Shown one piece after another: positions 20,593 through 31,796 of a stretch of DNA of 64,000 bases; position 1 is the stretch's first letter; every line of letters begins with the position of its first letter. Both the position numbers and the translations under genes were made by a program. Source of the DNA: Acanthosepion esculentum (taxonomy: Eukaryota; Mollusca; Cephalopoda; Sepiida; Sepiidae); contig OZ038517.1 in the NCBI GenBank assembly GCA_964036315.1, positions 23,886,662 to 23,950,661 on the forward strand, in the 5' to 3' direction. A model generated the notes under the pieces. That model saw only the letters and a list, made by a program, of their open reading frames with translations. It made no database searches and had not been told where the DNA came from.

Positions 20593-21780
20593 CACTGCAT
20601 CCTCACCCCATGGGACCCATGCCCTCCACAAGACCAGCCATTGGTCTGGTATGGTCCAGTAGTACAGGTTAGACACAAGTCTGCAGTTCCCAATGTCATT
20701 TCGAAGCCACCATCCAGCCACATTGTGATTGTTTTGATTCTGGAGAGTGGTCATCAGATCGTAGAAATCTGGAAGCTCTCCATTTGTTCACCTGTGAGTT
20801 TGTCTGGTGAGAATCAAGTTTACAGAAAAAATAAATATAACTAAGTCAATTCAATTTTGAAAGGACAAAAGTTTTTGTTTTTTTATATATAAAAGCAAAC
20901 GCACAAAAAAATTCTTGTTGCACAAGATTGAATGTTTCTTGTATGTGCACAATAACCAAACACAAATACTTCAAATAATTTCAGTAAGGAGAGATGTGGC
21001 CTTCGTTTTAACCCCTTTTTGGTCTGTTCTTAGCGCAACTATTACAACCATCGATGTTTCCATTCTCAGTAGTATTAATAGTAGTAGCAGTATTAGTAGT
21101 ACTTAGATGTTAGCAGCGGTATTTTGCTTCATCACTTTCAGCTTCAGCAACATACTGTGGATGCTTCCTTTTCATTCTCTGACGTCTCTCCACTCAGTTC
21201 GACTGCATTCAAAGACAGACGGACCCCAAAACTCTGTCTTCTCTGGTTGACTCGCCTTCTTATTAAGAGAACTGGCCTCATGTGACCCACACTGGTGAGG
21301 TATCTGTTTTTCTAGTGCAAACATACCTACATATTACCAAAGTAAAACTTAACTTTTCCGAGAATAAACAACTTTTCCGAGAATAAACAACTTTTCCATC
21401 GATTGGTTTCCAAGGTTCACAAGAAGACACTATTGTTTATCACCTCACTATTAATTATACTGCCACTCTTTGTAAACTACAGAGATTCTTGTGTAAAAAA
21501 TTAATTCTAGATCAAAACATCCTTAATTTCAACTTTGATTCTTATAGTGTCAAAATCCATTTCTTTTTTTTAAAAGTTCCAAATTATTATTGTTCCAGTA
21601 ATTTTCTATTAGTAATCTGATATCCTTTGTACACTTAGAAAAAGATTGTATTTCGTGTTCAACATTAACTTTCACAGCATATTATCATCTTGATTATTCA
21701 AAAACGCTACTCTTTCACTTGGTGTTTTCTGTTTTACGGCATATCCTCTTTATCCTCTTTATTATCATTATTATTATTAT
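20593..21780. other. Intergenic sequence with short overlapping frames
   Basis: 20593-20750 is less AT-rich and open in two reverse frames (20478-20754), but neither frame has a recognisable motif. 21355-21395 holds a 21-bp direct duplication ('cttttccgagaataaacaac' twice). The rest is featureless. Confidence 0.4.
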
Positions 21781-21814
21781 TTCAGGGGTGATATCGCCCC
21801 TGTCACACACATAT

Positions 21815-22213
21815 GCATATATATATATATATATATATATGCATGTTTCATTAAAAACGATAGACAACGTACTACAGTTAAGGTTTTTAATTTGTTTTTA
21901 ATTTCTGAAAGGCCACAATGTGCTAACCATATTTGGAAATGAAAAACGGCTCTACAACATAGTAAAACATACACATAATGCACAGACTCAATTAAGCTGA
22001 AAAATTGAATCATCCTTGATAATGGCTAAAGGTATAGCCAAAAGCGCTCGGAACTATAAAACATTTGGACAGTTTTTACACATTCTTTGTCCAGAAAAGA
22101 AAGCTCTTGTTCAAACACAAGAAAAATTAAATAAAAAGCTTAACCGTAGTACCTTGTCTGTTGTTTTTAATGAAACATGCATATATGAAGGATTGCTGCT
22201 TAAATATACAACT

Positions 22214-22248
<35 letters not shown>

Positions 22249-22250
22249 CG
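21815..22250. repeat. Inverted-repeat element flanked by (AT)n
   Basis: 21832-21893 ('gcatgtttcattaaaaac', 'gtactac', 'gttaag') recurs in reverse complement at 22131-22190, enclosing ~240 bp that includes 'ggctaaaggtatagccaaaa' (itself a short hairpin, ggcta...tagcc). (AT)n lies outside each arm (21817-21840, 22217-22244). It looks like a non-autonomous foldback element. The frames across it are not supported as genes. Confidence 0.65.
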
Positions 22251-22465
22251 TCCTTTTGAACAGACTAATGGACATGCAAGCAAACATCAACAAGTGAGCA
22301 TCACTAACAGTCACACAAAAAAAATGCAAATATATTTCAAAAAAACATTTTGACCCATGACGAGTGGACATGACCCACAAAACTGCGTAGTAGGGTGAAA
22401 AATATTACACAAATTCACAAAACAGATATTAATTTACAGTAAGTAAATTTTTCTATTTTACCAGA

Positions 22466-22775
22466 ATATTATGAAATGGACTAAGTCTGACAATTATTTT
22501 AATATATTTTCTGTTTATACATTATTTTTATAGACACAATAATTTAAGTGCTCTATTTATAATAAACACTATTAATTACATTTACTGTTCTGAATGTGCA
22601 AGAAATTTTGAAGAAAATATGCGTCCTCCTACAGGAATTGAACCTGTATCCTACATGGAACCACCATTTGGCTTGATGTGCTATACCATTTAGCTACAAA
22701 GGAAGTATCTGGTTAGCAAAGTCAAATAGCTGTTTTTAAACAAAATAATTGTCGGACTAAATCCATTTCATAATA
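22466..22775 (-). mobile_element. Element with internal tRNA-like module (copy 2)
   Basis: Imperfect terminal inverted repeats: 'attatgaaatgga' plus 'gacaatta' at 22467-22497, and the reverse complement at 22746-22775. The tRNA-like module on the reverse strand (22618-22703) keeps a perfect T stem ACAGG/CCTGT with TTCAATT, but its anticodon loop is AGCCAAA, so the anticodon has drifted. The tail at 22540-22617 matches copy 1. Confidence 0.7.
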
Positions 22776-23035
22776 TATGTTGTCGTTTGTTTACGTTAAG
22801 ATACACTTCAAGCAGATGGGATCATTCGAGAAAGATCATGGGAAATTTGTTTAAAACCACTAATTTGACTTTTCTAACCAGATGCTTCCTCTGTAGCTAA
22901 ATGGTATAGCACATCATGCGAAATGATGGATACATGTTCGATTCCTGTAGGAGGACGCATATCTTCTATGAAATATTTGGGACATTCAGGCCAGTAAATG
23001 TAATTAATACTGTTTCTTGCAAACAGAGCATTTAC
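22739..23035 (+). mobile_element. Element with internal tRNA-like module (copy 3)
   Basis: Forward copy head-to-head with copy 2, sharing its terminal region (22739-22775). Leader 22776-22880 matches copy 1's leader ('gtttgtttac', 'gagcagat', 'atcatggga'). tRNA-like module 22883-22962: anticodon stem CATCA/TGATG, loop TGCGAAA (CGA again), T loop TTCGATT, acceptor ends paired over several bases. Tail to 'ctgtttcttgcaaacagagc'. Confidence 0.7.
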
Positions 23036-23454
23036 TTAAATAAATGCATCTGTAAAAATAACATTTAAATAAAAATTTATATAAACAAGTTTTATCAAAT
23101 TTTACCAACAGGGTCTGATTGGTTGGTTGTTTTTGTTTACCGACATATTGACCTCTGTGGGTCATTTAAGGCTGAAAACTAAATATTTTTACACGATTTT
23201 TTACAGTCCGAATTTAGCCTTTTTATTATATCTTTCCAATTTCCAAATGAGGAGTTGTACATTAGGATTGAAGTTTCAAATAATTTGTCCAATGTACATA
23301 TTTTCCAAGTTGAAAATACTTGAATATAACAACAACCATAGGTATCACCTGCTCATCCCCATTTGTGCTTTTTCAGCGCTCACAGTCCATCTGAAAAGAT
23401 CAACCGTTTGAACAAGGACAGTACATTAAAAAGAAATCACAATGACTGGTGACT

Positions 23455-23640
23455 TCAGTCAGTTATGTGCCATGTGTGATACGTGCTTAGGCGATAATGT
23501 AACTTACGATACATGACTGACGAGACACATTTCTTCCCGCAGTAGGTTGCCATTTCTTTCATCCAAGTCTATAGAACCCGGTCTGTCCTGCTATTTACCC
23601 ATAGCTAGGGGGAGAAGAGGATTTCTAATACATTTCCTGA
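23455..23640 (-). mobile_element. tRNA-SINE tail, duplicated segment (copy 1)
   Basis: 'gtcagttatgtgccatg', 'acatgactgac', 'cccgcagtaggttgccattt', 'cggtctgtcctgctatttac' and 'ccatagctagggggag' recur in the same order at 23700-23885. The shared segment covers the SINE tail plus ~100 bp of 3' flank, so it is a local duplication of an inserted SINE. Confidence 0.75.
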
Positions 23641-23699
23641 GTTTAAACAATATTGCCATGCATTTGCCATGTAATCTTATATTTCCAATGCATTTCTAT

Positions 23700-23998
23700 A
23701 GTAATCAGTTATGTGCCATGGATAATACATGCTAAGGCAATAATGTATCTTTCAATACATGACTGACTAGACACATTTCTTCCCGCAGTAGGTTGCCATT
23801 TCTTTCTGTGGTTGCCATCCAAGGCTATAGAACCTGGTCTGTCCTGCTATTTACCCATAGCTAGGGGGAGAAAAAGAGGATTCATACCTTTCCCAAGGGT
23901 ATTAGCATGTAAATGAATGTAATGGATTCGACTGGAATTCGAATTCGGATCTCCGATTCCTCAATCCGAGCTGCTATCTATTACTCCACTGTGCCTCC
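23700..23998 (-). mobile_element. tRNA-derived SINE, near complete
   Basis: Reverse strand begins near 23995 with 'ggcacagtggagtaatagat' (A-box area) and has 'gaattcgaattccagtcg' as B-box, then '...aatacccttgggaaagg', 'gaatcctctttttctccc' and 'gggttctatagccttgg'-type tail. Same family as 29199-29440. Confidence 0.8.
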
Positions 23999-23999
23999 T

Positions 24000-24659
24000 T
24001 ATGTAATGGATTCAACTGGTGACTTCACTATCAATGGCCTTCAAAATGTGCCATCTATCCAGTTTTGCTCACAATGCTTAGATCAAGTAATGATATCGTC
24101 TTCAAGCACTTTCCAAAGTTCACCTGTGTCTTATAATGACGTAATGAATGCTGACCTTGTCGGAATTTTAAAAACTTCTTTGGATGAATTATTACTGCCT
24201 AAATGCATCTTATATTTTGTGTGGCATCTGTAACTATCTCAGTGAACTTTGAACTTAGGTATTCGTTCTACTCATGATCTCATATTGTGCAAACATTTGA
24301 ATCACAGTGACACAGCTATTGAATTATTCAGCTGTGTGAGGGACAAACTTAACAATGACATGCTGTGGTTAGTTTCCAAGAGAAACGTGCCTTACTCGTC
24401 TAATATGTATTTGATTTTTATAGTTCAAGGTTTCTTTCTAGATTTTCTAATTTGTTGTCGATCTCCTGATTGCTACAGTTCTGTCTGATTTCTTTTTTCT
24501 TTTTACCAAGATTACGTCTGATTGGCTCAACTACCTTCACTTGACTCAGACATGTTTCAACATGATTTGAGCCCAAATTAACTTCTGTGCAACTTGACTG
24601 CTGTCTAAATAGTTCAAGCATCCTAACACTTAAAATAAAAAGTAACTATATTCTGTGTG
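24000..24659. other. Intergenic sequence; a 106-aa frame of no known type
   Basis: Frame 23913-24233 begins inside the SINE and continues into unique sequence; it has no motif I recognise and is unlikely to be a gene. Confidence 0.35.
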
Positions 24660-24790
24660 CTTTGTTGCTTGAAGATGTAGGCGATCGTGGCTCTCCACAT
24701 CTTCCTATCTTTGTAGTTTTGAGTAATGCTTGTCTTTTTACTATCCTTCCCACTCTCTGTTCTGATATCCATTCATGTACGTTTCTTAGC
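24660..24790 (+). repeat. Dispersed repeat ('gtaggcgatcgtggctctcc' family)
   Basis: Short member of the family at 60025-60540 and 12600-12911, with the landmark 'tgaagatgtaggcgatcgtg' and 'ctccacatcttcctatcttt'. Confidence 0.55.
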
Positions 24791-25039
24791 TAGCTTACTT
24801 GCGCTTTCTCTCTGTCTCTCTTGCTATAAAGGTTTGAAATTTTCAAATAGACAGAACGTTTGAATATTTCATTTTTATCATTTTTCATATACACATAGAA
24901 TTTCTCAAATTATTCTTTAAAATTCTTTTCTGAATATATTTTTTATACAGACAAAAATATCTTATAAAACATTACTTTGTTAAGCAGTAAATTTATATCT
25001 ACCAGCCTGTGCATTCAAAAGTCTTAATAAAAACAAAAA

Positions 25040-25130
25040 AAAAGACGTGCTTTCTGGCATGGTTTGAACCTGTGGCCCTGGTTATTATACTAATGTATAG
25101 AAAGCGGTTAGTGACTTGAGCTATTTATAG
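25040..25130 (-). mobile_element. Possible tRNA-derived SINE head
   Basis: The reverse strand has a good B-box (ggttcaaacc) about 55 bases after an A-box-like 'tagctcaagtcactaacc'. Folding is poor, so this is a tRNA relic rather than a gene. No tail family match. Confidence 0.4.
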
Positions 25131-25239
25131 ACTTTATAATTCTGAGCGAATGAGTCGAGATAGGAGAAAAATATGGGAGAGTGGTTAATCAGACTGGAGT
25201 CATTTGAGGGGGAAGTCCAATTTAAAGATGTTAATTTAA

Positions 25240-25520
25240 ATGCATAAAATACTTGTCGTCAGGGCCTCTTCAGAGTTTAAACTCAAATGATGTAAGATTT
25301 AGCATACTTGATACCTTCAGCCCAATACTTACCTGCTGTAGGGATCCGTCCCTGCACTGGTGGTATCACGGCTATGACTTGCTTGGACAAGCTATGACAA
25401 GCGGCCCGAGTGAAAACACTCGGGTCCTCACGTTAAAAACCAACTTTGTGTCACAACCTGACTCAGTGGGGGGTCAAGTAAATACCTACCTTCAGCCCAA
25501 TTCCATAATTCCAAGGAAGT
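25240..25520. repeat. Unclassified sequence with internal duplication and GC-rich hairpin
   Basis: 'taccttcagcccaat' occurs at 25311 and 25490. Between them lies a perfect 8-bp stem, cccgagtg-aaaa-cactcggg, at 25405-25424, which stands out in AT-rich DNA. Function unknown. Confidence 0.45.
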
Positions 25521-27389
25521 TGGTATGACATGACTATTGAGTTTCCTGAAAGTCTGCAGGATTTTCGATATTTTGTTTATTGAGCAATCTATCAGACATT
25601 CACATTAATTTTAATGAAAATTTTGGGGACTTAGAAATCCAGGTCAAAATTGAAGAGCACTTTATAGTATGGCCATCTGGGTTATTTAACAGGGTGTTCA
25701 TTGTTTGAGAAGCTAATTATATTCATCACAGATCAAATTATGTATAAACAAAATACACTTGCAGAAATCTGAGTTTGAGAGAGTTACTCAGAGATCTTGA
25801 GTGTGTGCCTCAAAATCAAATGTTTGCAGCTCTGTCCATGCTCATTGTGCATCAGAGAAAATCTGTTGCAGAAGTTATTCCCTGCTAAGAAGTAAGCACT
25901 CGCACATTTCTTGATAAACAGATATCAGTGCCTCAAGGGTAGAAAAGAACTGATTAGGGCGAAACAGCCTCTAGCTGTTTTATGATGTTTACATTTCACC
26001 TTTAATTAAATTGTTGATGATTTTTCAACAGTGTTGTTTCTTTTGTTTACACCTTTTACAGCAATATCACCCAACGTTGAAGAAGCAGTATGATCAAAAT
26101 CTTGTCCAGATGAACAAAGTTATGACCTGCCATTTTTGGCAGGTACACATTGAACAGAATCCATTAGATGGTACAGATTTCGTTGAAAGGAATGAAAAAA
26201 TGTGTTGTATTTGGTGACCAGGTCTAGTGGTTATGGCCAGGGATCAGTTATACATGTAGGGGAAACCACTATATATGCCAGCATGCTTTTAGACTGTTCA
26301 GCCACAGAAGACTTTCACAGTCAAGCCAAGTTCAATTACCTTATTAAATGAATGTACAGCTTGTGTTCAGATCTTGTGAGACTCTCATGAGACTTGTATC
26401 AGCTACCCTAGATCTTTGTATCAAAAATGTATTAATGGATTTTATTTGTAGATGGTTTACTTTTTTCATAAAACCTTCTAGTATTGACCTATACAAACAT
26501 ACGTGTTTCTGATGATGGTTGATTAATAAATAAGGTTTTCTGCACCATGGGGTTGCTGTAAACATACAACTGACCTCTCTCTCTCTCTGTTTTGCATCTC
26601 TACTACCGTTCATATCATTGTGAACCAAAAACTAACAAAGGCCTGTTAAAATCTCACAAGGGAATGTAAGTTAAAAATAAACAGCATGGTGAGAAATGAA
26701 GACTCAAACCCTATTTTCAGTATATTGTTCATTCAGGGATTTACTTGCACAATTCAATGAGTGAGTAAGTGACAATTGGTAACAACTGCTGCTTTGGACT
26801 AAGTTTTTCCTTTCAAACAGCAAAAATCATGACTTGCTTACCACCGCTCTGCATTACAATGCACAACTTGCAACTCTAATTGGCGGCATTAAAAATACCT
26901 CTATGATCAGTTGGACCAGAACTATCCTTGGTCTCAATCTTGATTGTGACCGTTAATATACATCCACAAATGGAAATCCTCAATGTCAGGTTTGTTGTCA
27001 CTTGGCTCCAAAGATATTCTGTTATTTTATCTATTGTTTTATTCTCTTTTGGTCAAGTGGGTGGCCACTTTGAAGACCCCATTTCACAGACCTTATTGCT
27101 GATCATAAAACATCAAACACTTAGGACTGAGATAAAAATCATATCTCATCTTCTTCCATGTGGGTGTTCCAATCATATCACATTGCTGACAGTTGAGATA
27201 GAAATATATTTGAACATTTTTCTAGAATATAAGGTCCTGTTCAGAGTTGCTTAGTATCAGTTGGTTGAGTAATCATTTTTGTTAGTCAAGAGAACTGAGT
27301 TTGTCACAAAGTGGGGATCATTGATAAAATATTAGGCACTAGGTCGCACACCAATTTAAATTCACATTGGTAATTTGTAAACATTTTAA
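25521..27389. other. Intergenic sequence, no supported gene
   Basis: Several short frames (26011-26217, 26344-26628, 26928-27254) without motifs. 25960-25985 ('gcgaaacagcctctagctgt') resembles the end of an interspersed repeat, but I have no second copy in the window. Confidence 0.35.
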
Positions 27390-28690
27390 GGTTGAAGTGA
27401 TAAGAATGCTGTAGCTTTGGACATCTCAAAAGCATTTGAGAGGGTTTGGTCTTCATCAGAAGTTAAAAGATTCTGGTATTTCCAGACAAATTTTTTAACT
27501 GATTCAGTCTTTCTTATCAAATTGTGAAATGAAATTTGTCCTGAACAGCCACTATTCTAGATTATTTTGTACTAATTCAGGCACCCCCCAGTTCTCTATC
27601 CTTGAACCTACTTTGTTCTTAATTTTTGTCAATGGCTTCTTGATGACATCAGCACTCAACTTGATGTCTATGCTGATGACACAACCATTTATGTCTGTCT
27701 CAACATAAGTCTGTAGATAAGTTTTTAGATCAGCTCCCAATTTGACCTTATCGAACTGTTCAGTCTGTTAACTGTGGCTAGGAATGGTTTTTTAATTTTA
27801 ACACCTCCAAAATGAAACTTCTCTCTGTTAAACATCTAAAAGACCCCTTCCTGCTTCCCATCAGCATGGCTGATACTAAACTTGAATGACTTGTTGCATC
27901 TTCTCTGGCTAAGATTCTCATCTGATATGAAGTGGAAAGATTATACAGTGTAACCCGGATATAAGAGAGTTGTCGGGACCGGAGAAGTATCTTATATCCG
28001 GGCTTCTCTTATATCCGGGTTTGGTCTATTTTGTTTTATTAACACAGGCTCTAATTTGGGACCAGAGAAAATCTATCTTATGTCCGGGTTTCTCTTATGT
28101 CCGGGTTACACTGTATTGAGTTAATTGCTAGGTGTGGTGCTAAGAAAGTTGTTTCACTATGTCGTGCTAGACAGTTTTTCTCTCCAGAATCTATCTTACA
28201 TATTTTTAAGTCTGCCATTCATCCCTGCCTTTAATATTGCCACCACATATATTTCTGTGATCTGGATATATATTTAGAGTCAATTTCCCACTGCCTCAAT
28301 GTAGCTTCCCTGTATTTCTTCCTTAAAAACCTTCATGGTAATTGTTCGGCTGATCTCTTCATTATGGTACCTAGACTTTATGAATTTAAGCGCAGCAAGA
28401 TCTCATCAAATTAAAGTTAAATTGGTTAAATGTATTTTTAAGTTTTATGTGAACAGTTTCTTTTCTCACACTTTTCACTTGTGGAACTCTCTTCTGGCCT
28501 GATGCTTTCCAGCCCACTTTGATATTCAAAAATTTAAATGCAATGTCATTTGTGATCTGTTTTCCTGATTCCTCTTCTATTGTTCTCAGACATGGGTGGG
28601 GTGTACTTGGACTCAGTGAAAATGGGGTGACTGATAACTGAGCAATGGTATATCGACATGTGCAATAGAACAAGAACAATGTACTGCTGT
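27390..28690 (+). pseudogene. LINE reverse-transcriptase pseudogene with nested MITE
   Basis: Best-preserved LINE copy here. Read across frameshifts: ALDISKAFERVW at 27414-27449 holds the first catalytic Asp; a 'PTLFLIFVNGFLDD' block is near 27608-27650; VYADDTTIY at 27666-27692 holds the YADD catalytic pair; then 'FFNFNTSKMKLLS' near 27790-27830, and after the MITE 'FSLQNLSYIFKSAIHPCL', ending near 'LVPRLYEFKRS' homology. RT makes cDNA for target-primed insertion in this family. There is no endonuclease domain, and stops and shifts make it inactive. The motif set suggests a Jockey/CR1-type clade, not certain. Confidence 0.85.
27946..28113. mobile_element. 168-bp pogo/Tigger-like MITE with TA target duplication
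   Basis: The first 23 bases (from CAGTGTAACCCGG) match the reverse complement of the last 23 bases at 22 positions. TA lies on each side (27944-27945, 28114-28115). The 'cttatatccggg' motif occurs again twice inside. Removing the MITE restores LINE continuity across 'gaaagatta|ttgagtt', so the MITE is younger than the LINE copy. Confidence 0.93.
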
Positions 28691-29198
28691 AGATTAAATA
28701 AAGTGTTCAGTTTGAAATTACCTGAAGGTTACTTGCATTGAAATACACCTGATGAAAGCCAGAAGGCATGTCAATGTTGACAAAATTTTGTGTGTATTTT
28801 TTAGGTAAAGGTGTGTGTTCAATATAAAAACATAGATAGGAGAAGCTTGCAAAAAGAACTTTTTTTTGCTATGTACGTTTATTCATTTTATGTTGACTAT
28901 TGAAATAAAGCTGAAAGGTCTCTTCACTATCTCCACTTTCCTTTTCCTTGTAACACACTGAGTTGGGAAGACCAAACCTTTACTTCATGAGTAGGGCTGC
29001 TAAAACACATCTGATGATGTCATTGGTAAGTGGAAAAAGTCCAGTCATCAGTGGACCTGGGGATACTAACATTCCGCAGCATGATCGTAAAATTGCACAT
29101 GACCAGAAACCCTTTCCAGTTTCTTTATAACTTGCATCATGGGGAAAATTTTTTTTTTTTTTTTTCATTATTATTTTATTTTATTGCTATTTTATAAG
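28691..29198. other. Intergenic sequence, nothing recognised
   Basis: Poly-T at 29151-29165; otherwise no signal. Confidence 0.35.
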
Positions 29199-29440
29199 GC
29201 ACAGTGGAATAATGGTTAGCGAATCAGATTGAGGAATCAGAGAGCCGAGTTTGAATTCCAGTTGGGTTCATTGCGTTCACTTATGTGCTAATGTCCTTGG
29301 GAAAGATATGAATCCTCTTCTTCTCACCCCACCACCCAGCTATATGTAAATAGCAAGGAAGACTGGGTTCTATAGCCTTGGATGGCAACTGGTCTAGGAG
29401 AAAGTAACTGTAAACTCAAAACTGTATGTATCCCTGCCGT
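29199..29440 (+). mobile_element. tRNA-derived SINE, near full length
   Basis: Starts 'ggcacagtggaataatggtt' with A-box in 'tggaataatggttagcg' and B-box in 'gagtttgaattccag'. Then the common tail: 'cacttatgtgctaatgtcct', 'gatatgaatcctcttcttct', 'aatagcaaggaagactgggt', 'tctatagccttggatggcaa', 'ggtctaggagaaag'. The middle part is shared with the 5S SINEs, so the two SINE types have a common body. Confidence 0.85.
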
Positions 29441-29692
29441 AGCATATACTAAATCTAAAGAAAGGATTGTCAGCATTGGTTCGATGGTCCTGACTATGGC
29501 TGACCTGGATGGATAATTTTATTTTATTTTTCCCCACAGGTACAATGGTCAAAATGTGATAATGAAGATGAGGACAATAATCTGCATGAAAATTATACTT
29601 GGCTTTTCAAAATTTATTTTAAATAAATGGCTACCTTGATAAACTGAAGTAGCTTCAATTTCTTCATTTTTTAAACCCTGTCAGCTTTTAAG

Positions 29693-30005
29693 ATGTTTTA
29701 TGACCACATCATGTTGAAACATTGGTTCTCATCTGATCACTAAAGTTAAGCAATGTCAAGCCTTGTCAGTACCTAGGTGGGTGACTGCTTGGGAATACCA
29801 AGTTCTGTAAGCATGGATCTATAGGTGATATAATGGATAATGGCTTGGAATTGTTAATTGGAGTGCAGAGTTCTATATCTAGTTGGATTCGTGATATTCA
29901 CTTATGCACAAATATCATTGAGAAAGGTATTAATCCACCTCTTCTCCCCACAGCTATGGGTTCATTCGTAAGTCTTGTCTCAATAAACCATTATTATTTT
30001 TTTTA
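29693..30005 (+). mobile_element. 5S-derived SINE, the clearest copy
   Basis: 5S-like head 29693-29812 with 'tatgaccacatcatgttgaa', 'taaagttaagcaatgtcaag' (box A area) and 'gggtgactgcttgggaatac' (box C area). tRNA-like module 29815-29890 ('gatataatggataatggctt', 'gagttctatatctagttgg'). Common tail, ending in 'caataaaccattattatttt'. The 5S internal promoter region is good enough to suggest Pol III transcription of the parent element. Confidence 0.9.
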
Positions 30006-30222
30006 AAAAATGGATACGGTCTGGGAATGAGAACTCCGTCATATTCCAGTTCTTGTCAAATTTATCCTTGTCAATATCAACCAAATGTGACAGTATAAAT
30101 GGTGGTGAAGTGCAGGGTTCACTTTGGGACGTAATAAGCACAGGATCAGATCCTCATTGCAGCAACAAATGTGGCATCATATGGCTGGGGATAATGTTAA
30201 ATATATTGATCATAGTTGTTGT

Positions 30223-30489
30223 TGATAGTGATGATCGCAGTCGTCGACGGGGATAGTGATGATCGCAGTCGTCGACGGGGATAGTGATGATCGCAGTCGT
30301 CGACGGGGATAGTGATGATCGCAGTCGTCGACGGGGATAGTGATGATCGCAGTCGTCGACGGGGATAGTGATGATCGCAGTCGTCGACGGGGATAGTGAT
30401 GATCGCAGTCGTCGACGGGGATAGTGATGATCGCAGTCGTCGACGGGGATAGTGATGATCGCAGTCGTCGACGGGGATAGTGATGATCG
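30223..30489. repeat. 28-bp CpG-rich minisatellite, ~9.5 copies
   Basis: Perfect copies of a unit containing 'gatcgcagtcgtcgacgggg', with four CpGs and a GTCGAC site. Both flanks carry 'gttgttgatagt', so the array grew inside a once-single sequence. The reverse open frame 30154-30588 is an artefact. Confidence 0.96.
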
Positions 30490-30976
30490 TTGTTGATAGT
30501 AGTTGGACTTGGTTTGAAATAGCATCTCTGGGCTTCTTAATTTGGCTGGATTTCTCTGATAGCTTCTCTTGTCATTCCATGGTAGCAAGAAGATGGCTGC
30601 ATAATATATTTTTATATAATAATAGATTTATTACAGATTTTGAATTAATGGAGTACAATAAAAATTTCCCTTTTTCAGCCCCTTTCCGGACGTTTGTTTA
30701 TTTTATGACCTTTTCTCATTCAGTATATGGCACCTCCAGTTGACAAATGTGTCAGGTGTTGTTGCATTTACTGAAATACAGTGCTACCTGATGGTGGATG
30801 CATTGAGGGCCTTTTGGACTGTAAGCATGTAAAATTTTTATGCCTTTGCTCAATATGGTTAATATATACCATGAATTAAACACTTTGGATCAGGATGATT
30901 TTTTTTAATCCAAAATTATTTCTTTATAGTATAATAGATTGTATTTCAGTAGATATCTTTTTTTTTTTTTTTTCAT

Positions 30977-31470
30977 CCCTTGACCTGTAGAGTCATAGGG
31001 GCACCATGGGTACTGCAGCTGCAGTAGACGTGGTGTTTCTTGGGCAAGATAGCCTGACGGTGCCCAACCTTCTTCAGGCCGGTTTTGAATTCAGTTTTCC
31101 TTCTATTAGACCAGTTGCCACCCAAGGTTACTTATTTTTGTTTTAGATTCTATATTGTGTGCATGAATCCTGTGACCCATCAGGGTTGTAGGGTACAACA
31201 CGTACTGCAGCCACAGTATAAGTGATATTTCTTGGGAAAGATAGCTTGACAGAGCCCAAACTTCTTCAGGCCGGTTTTGAATTCAGTTTTTCCTTCTCCT
31301 AGACCGTTTGCCACCCAAGATTATAGAACCCAGTCAGTCCTGCCTTGTGGGGGGGGGGTAGAAGACGATTCATACCTTTCCCAAGAGTTTTAGCATGTAA
31401 GGGAATGTAATGGATTCGACTGGAATTTAAACTCTGCTCTCTGATTCTTCAATTTTTCTGTAAAAAATAT
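30977..31470 (-). mobile_element. tRNA-SINE (reverse) with duplicated 3' flank segment
   Basis: 31325-31460 is a reverse SINE body ('ggttctatagc..' family, 'acctttcccaagagttttag', 'atggattcgactgga'). The adjacent ~150 bp occurs twice, at 30977-31130 and 31165-31318: 'gtactgcagc', 'gtgtttcttgggcaagatag', 'cttcttcaggccggttttga', 'gaccagttgccacccaagg'. The duplicated part looks like the SINE's extended 3' region. A short forward head fragment ('ggagtaatggatagcagctc') sits at 31474-31500. Confidence 0.7.
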
Positions 31471-31616
31471 AGCTGGAGTAATGGATAGCAGCTCGGATTA
31501 ATGTCAACTGTCCTAGAAATAAAGAAATCCTACAAAAGAAAATATGCCTCCTGTCCATTATATAATCATCTGAGTGTTTCCACTGCCTTTCTATGACTGT
31601 TCACCACTTTTATGCG

Positions 31617-31700
31617 CTATGTTCTTTCAGGATGTAGGCGTTTATGGCTCTTCACCTCCATCTATCCCTTGCAGCTCTGAACAAGTTCCTTCTCTCTGAC
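31617..31700 (+). repeat. Dispersed repeat fragment
   Basis: 'ctatgttctttcaggatgta' and 'ggctcttcacctccatctat' match the family at 24660, 32925 and 60025. Leads directly into the 77-bp array region. Confidence 0.5.
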
Positions 31701-31796
31701 ACCTCACCGAAAACCATTTTCCAGCCTTTGACAAAATCTTTTATCCCTATCAATTCATTGCCTCATTATTCAATCATCAAAGTATTTTCCTTGCTT

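Noticed and set aside
26220..26340. tRNA-like 'gtctagtggttatggc' as a SINE head
   Set aside because: A-box-like only; no B-box at the right distance and no fold.
29693..29812. Functional 5S rRNA gene
   Set aside because: Many substitutions relative to 5S rRNA, joined to a SINE tail, and four related copies nearby with the same junction.
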